NCBI GenBank assembly: GCA_045657185.1
Contig: JAZOSO010000222.1
Coordinates: 1 to 6,167 of the forward strand
Length of the DNA stretch: 6,167 nt
Reading direction: 5' to 3'
DNA from: RGIG5270 sp045657185
GTDB taxonomy: Bacteria; Verrucomicrobiota; Lentisphaeria; Victivallales; Victivallaceae
In this document: positions 5,890-6,167 of the stretch, piece by piece
Position numbering within the stretch: the stretch's first letter is position 1
Layout of the letters: every line of letters begins with the position of its first letter
Translations under genes and position numbers: made by a program
Notes under the pieces: model-generated
The model's database searches: none
What the model was told of the DNA's origin: nothing
What the model saw: only the letters and a program-made list of their open reading frames with translations

Positions 5890-6167
5890 ATATACGCTTT
5901 ATTCCCATTGAAGGTAGATAATGAAATTATTTTTTGAAAATAAAAAATTGAGGGGTTTGGGGTATAGTATTTTGCGTAAGCAAAACACGGGGCGTTTCAT
6001 CGCCTTTTATTTGCTATCGCCTTAGCAAAATCTTAAAGTATATTTTTACAACGGGGTATGCCAATGTGACAGCATATAAAAAGAGAGCTTGCTCTCCCCC
6101 AATTGTGGCTAATCCGGCGGAAGATTTGATTGCTCATTCCCTAGCGTTCCACCCGCTTTTATATAGG
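5890..6167. other. Hairpin-rich intergenic tail without a convincing gene
   Basis: No forward or reverse frame here looks clearly coding. Structure is dense. TTTTGC/GCAAAA (5970-5975/5980-5985) encloses GTAA, a GNRA-type tetraloop if transcribed. GGCG/CGCC (5991-5994/6001-6004) with a 6-base loop is followed by TTTT (6005-6008). TTTGCTA/TAGCAAA (6010-6016/6023-6029) has a 6-base loop. Four GGGG runs occur at 5952-5955, 5959-5962, 5989-5992 and 6053-6056. This clustering resembles a dispersed intergenic repeat or a small structured RNA, but copy number cannot be judged from one window. Confidence 0.4.
6078..6096 (-). terminator. Candidate minus-strand intrinsic terminator
   Basis: On the minus strand GAGAGC-AA-GCTCTC is followed directly by TTTTT (the complement of A6078-6082). 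A realistic fold is a 5-bp GAGAG/CTCTC stem with a CAAG tetraloop. The stem is short, but the T run in the right place on the minus strand favours a stop for leftward transcription from a gene beyond the right edge of the window. On the + strand the hairpin is followed by CCCCC, not T, so it would not terminate there. Confidence 0.4.

Noticed and set aside
5921..6025. A 34-codon + strand frame beginning with ATG and preceded by AAGG at 5911-5914
   Set aside because: It runs through all three of the short hairpins and follows the terminator directly; its composition (Lys/Leu/Phe-rich, no motif) gives no sign of a real protein.
6033..6137. A 34-codon minus-strand frame from an ATG complementary to 6135-6137
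   Set aside because: It reads through the minus-strand terminator-like hairpin, its only purine-rich stretch abuts the ATG, and the translation shows no family features.

Overview
The window looks like an A+T-rich chromosomal segment from a member of the Lentisphaerota (Victivallis-like, probably gut or animal associated). The main reason is the first complete gene. It has the invariant-looking FTLIELLVVIAIIAIL prepilin N-terminus together with a C-terminal H-X9-DG motif, a combination that is heavily expanded in the Lentisphaerota/Planctomycetota/Verrucomicrobiota group. The two glycoside-hydrolase-like families that follow are also common there. The phylum assignment is inference from family content, not from a marker gene.

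Layout. Bases 3-191 hold the 3' end of an unrecognised gene on the + strand. Bases 192-366 are an intergenic leader with a weak promoter candidate (209-236) and an operator-like inverted repeat (303-330). Four + strand genes then follow with gaps of only 13, 18 and 12 bases, so they almost certainly form one transcription unit: a pseudopilin-like H-X9-DG protein (367-1128), an exported endonuclease/exonuclease/phosphatase-fold enzyme (1142-1936), a large exported LamG plus DUF6067-type glycoside hydrolase candidate (1955-4720), and a DUF4434-type TIM-barrel protein without a signal peptide (4733-5806). A strong intrinsic terminator (5850-5889) closes the unit. The last ~280 bases carry no convincing gene but are rich in short hairpins, including a terminator-like structure facing the minus strand.

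How the genes may work together. The pattern is that of a small, locally regulated carbohydrate-degradation cassette. The large LamG-bearing enzyme would bind and cut a glycan outside the cytoplasm, the DUF4434 barrel may act on products inside the cell, and the pseudopilin-like protein may help secretion or surface display. The EEP enzyme is the odd member; it could remove a phosphodiester or other phosphate substituent from the substrate. The substrate is not readable from the sequence. No tRNA, rRNA, CRISPR array, insertion sequence or recognised mobile gene was seen.
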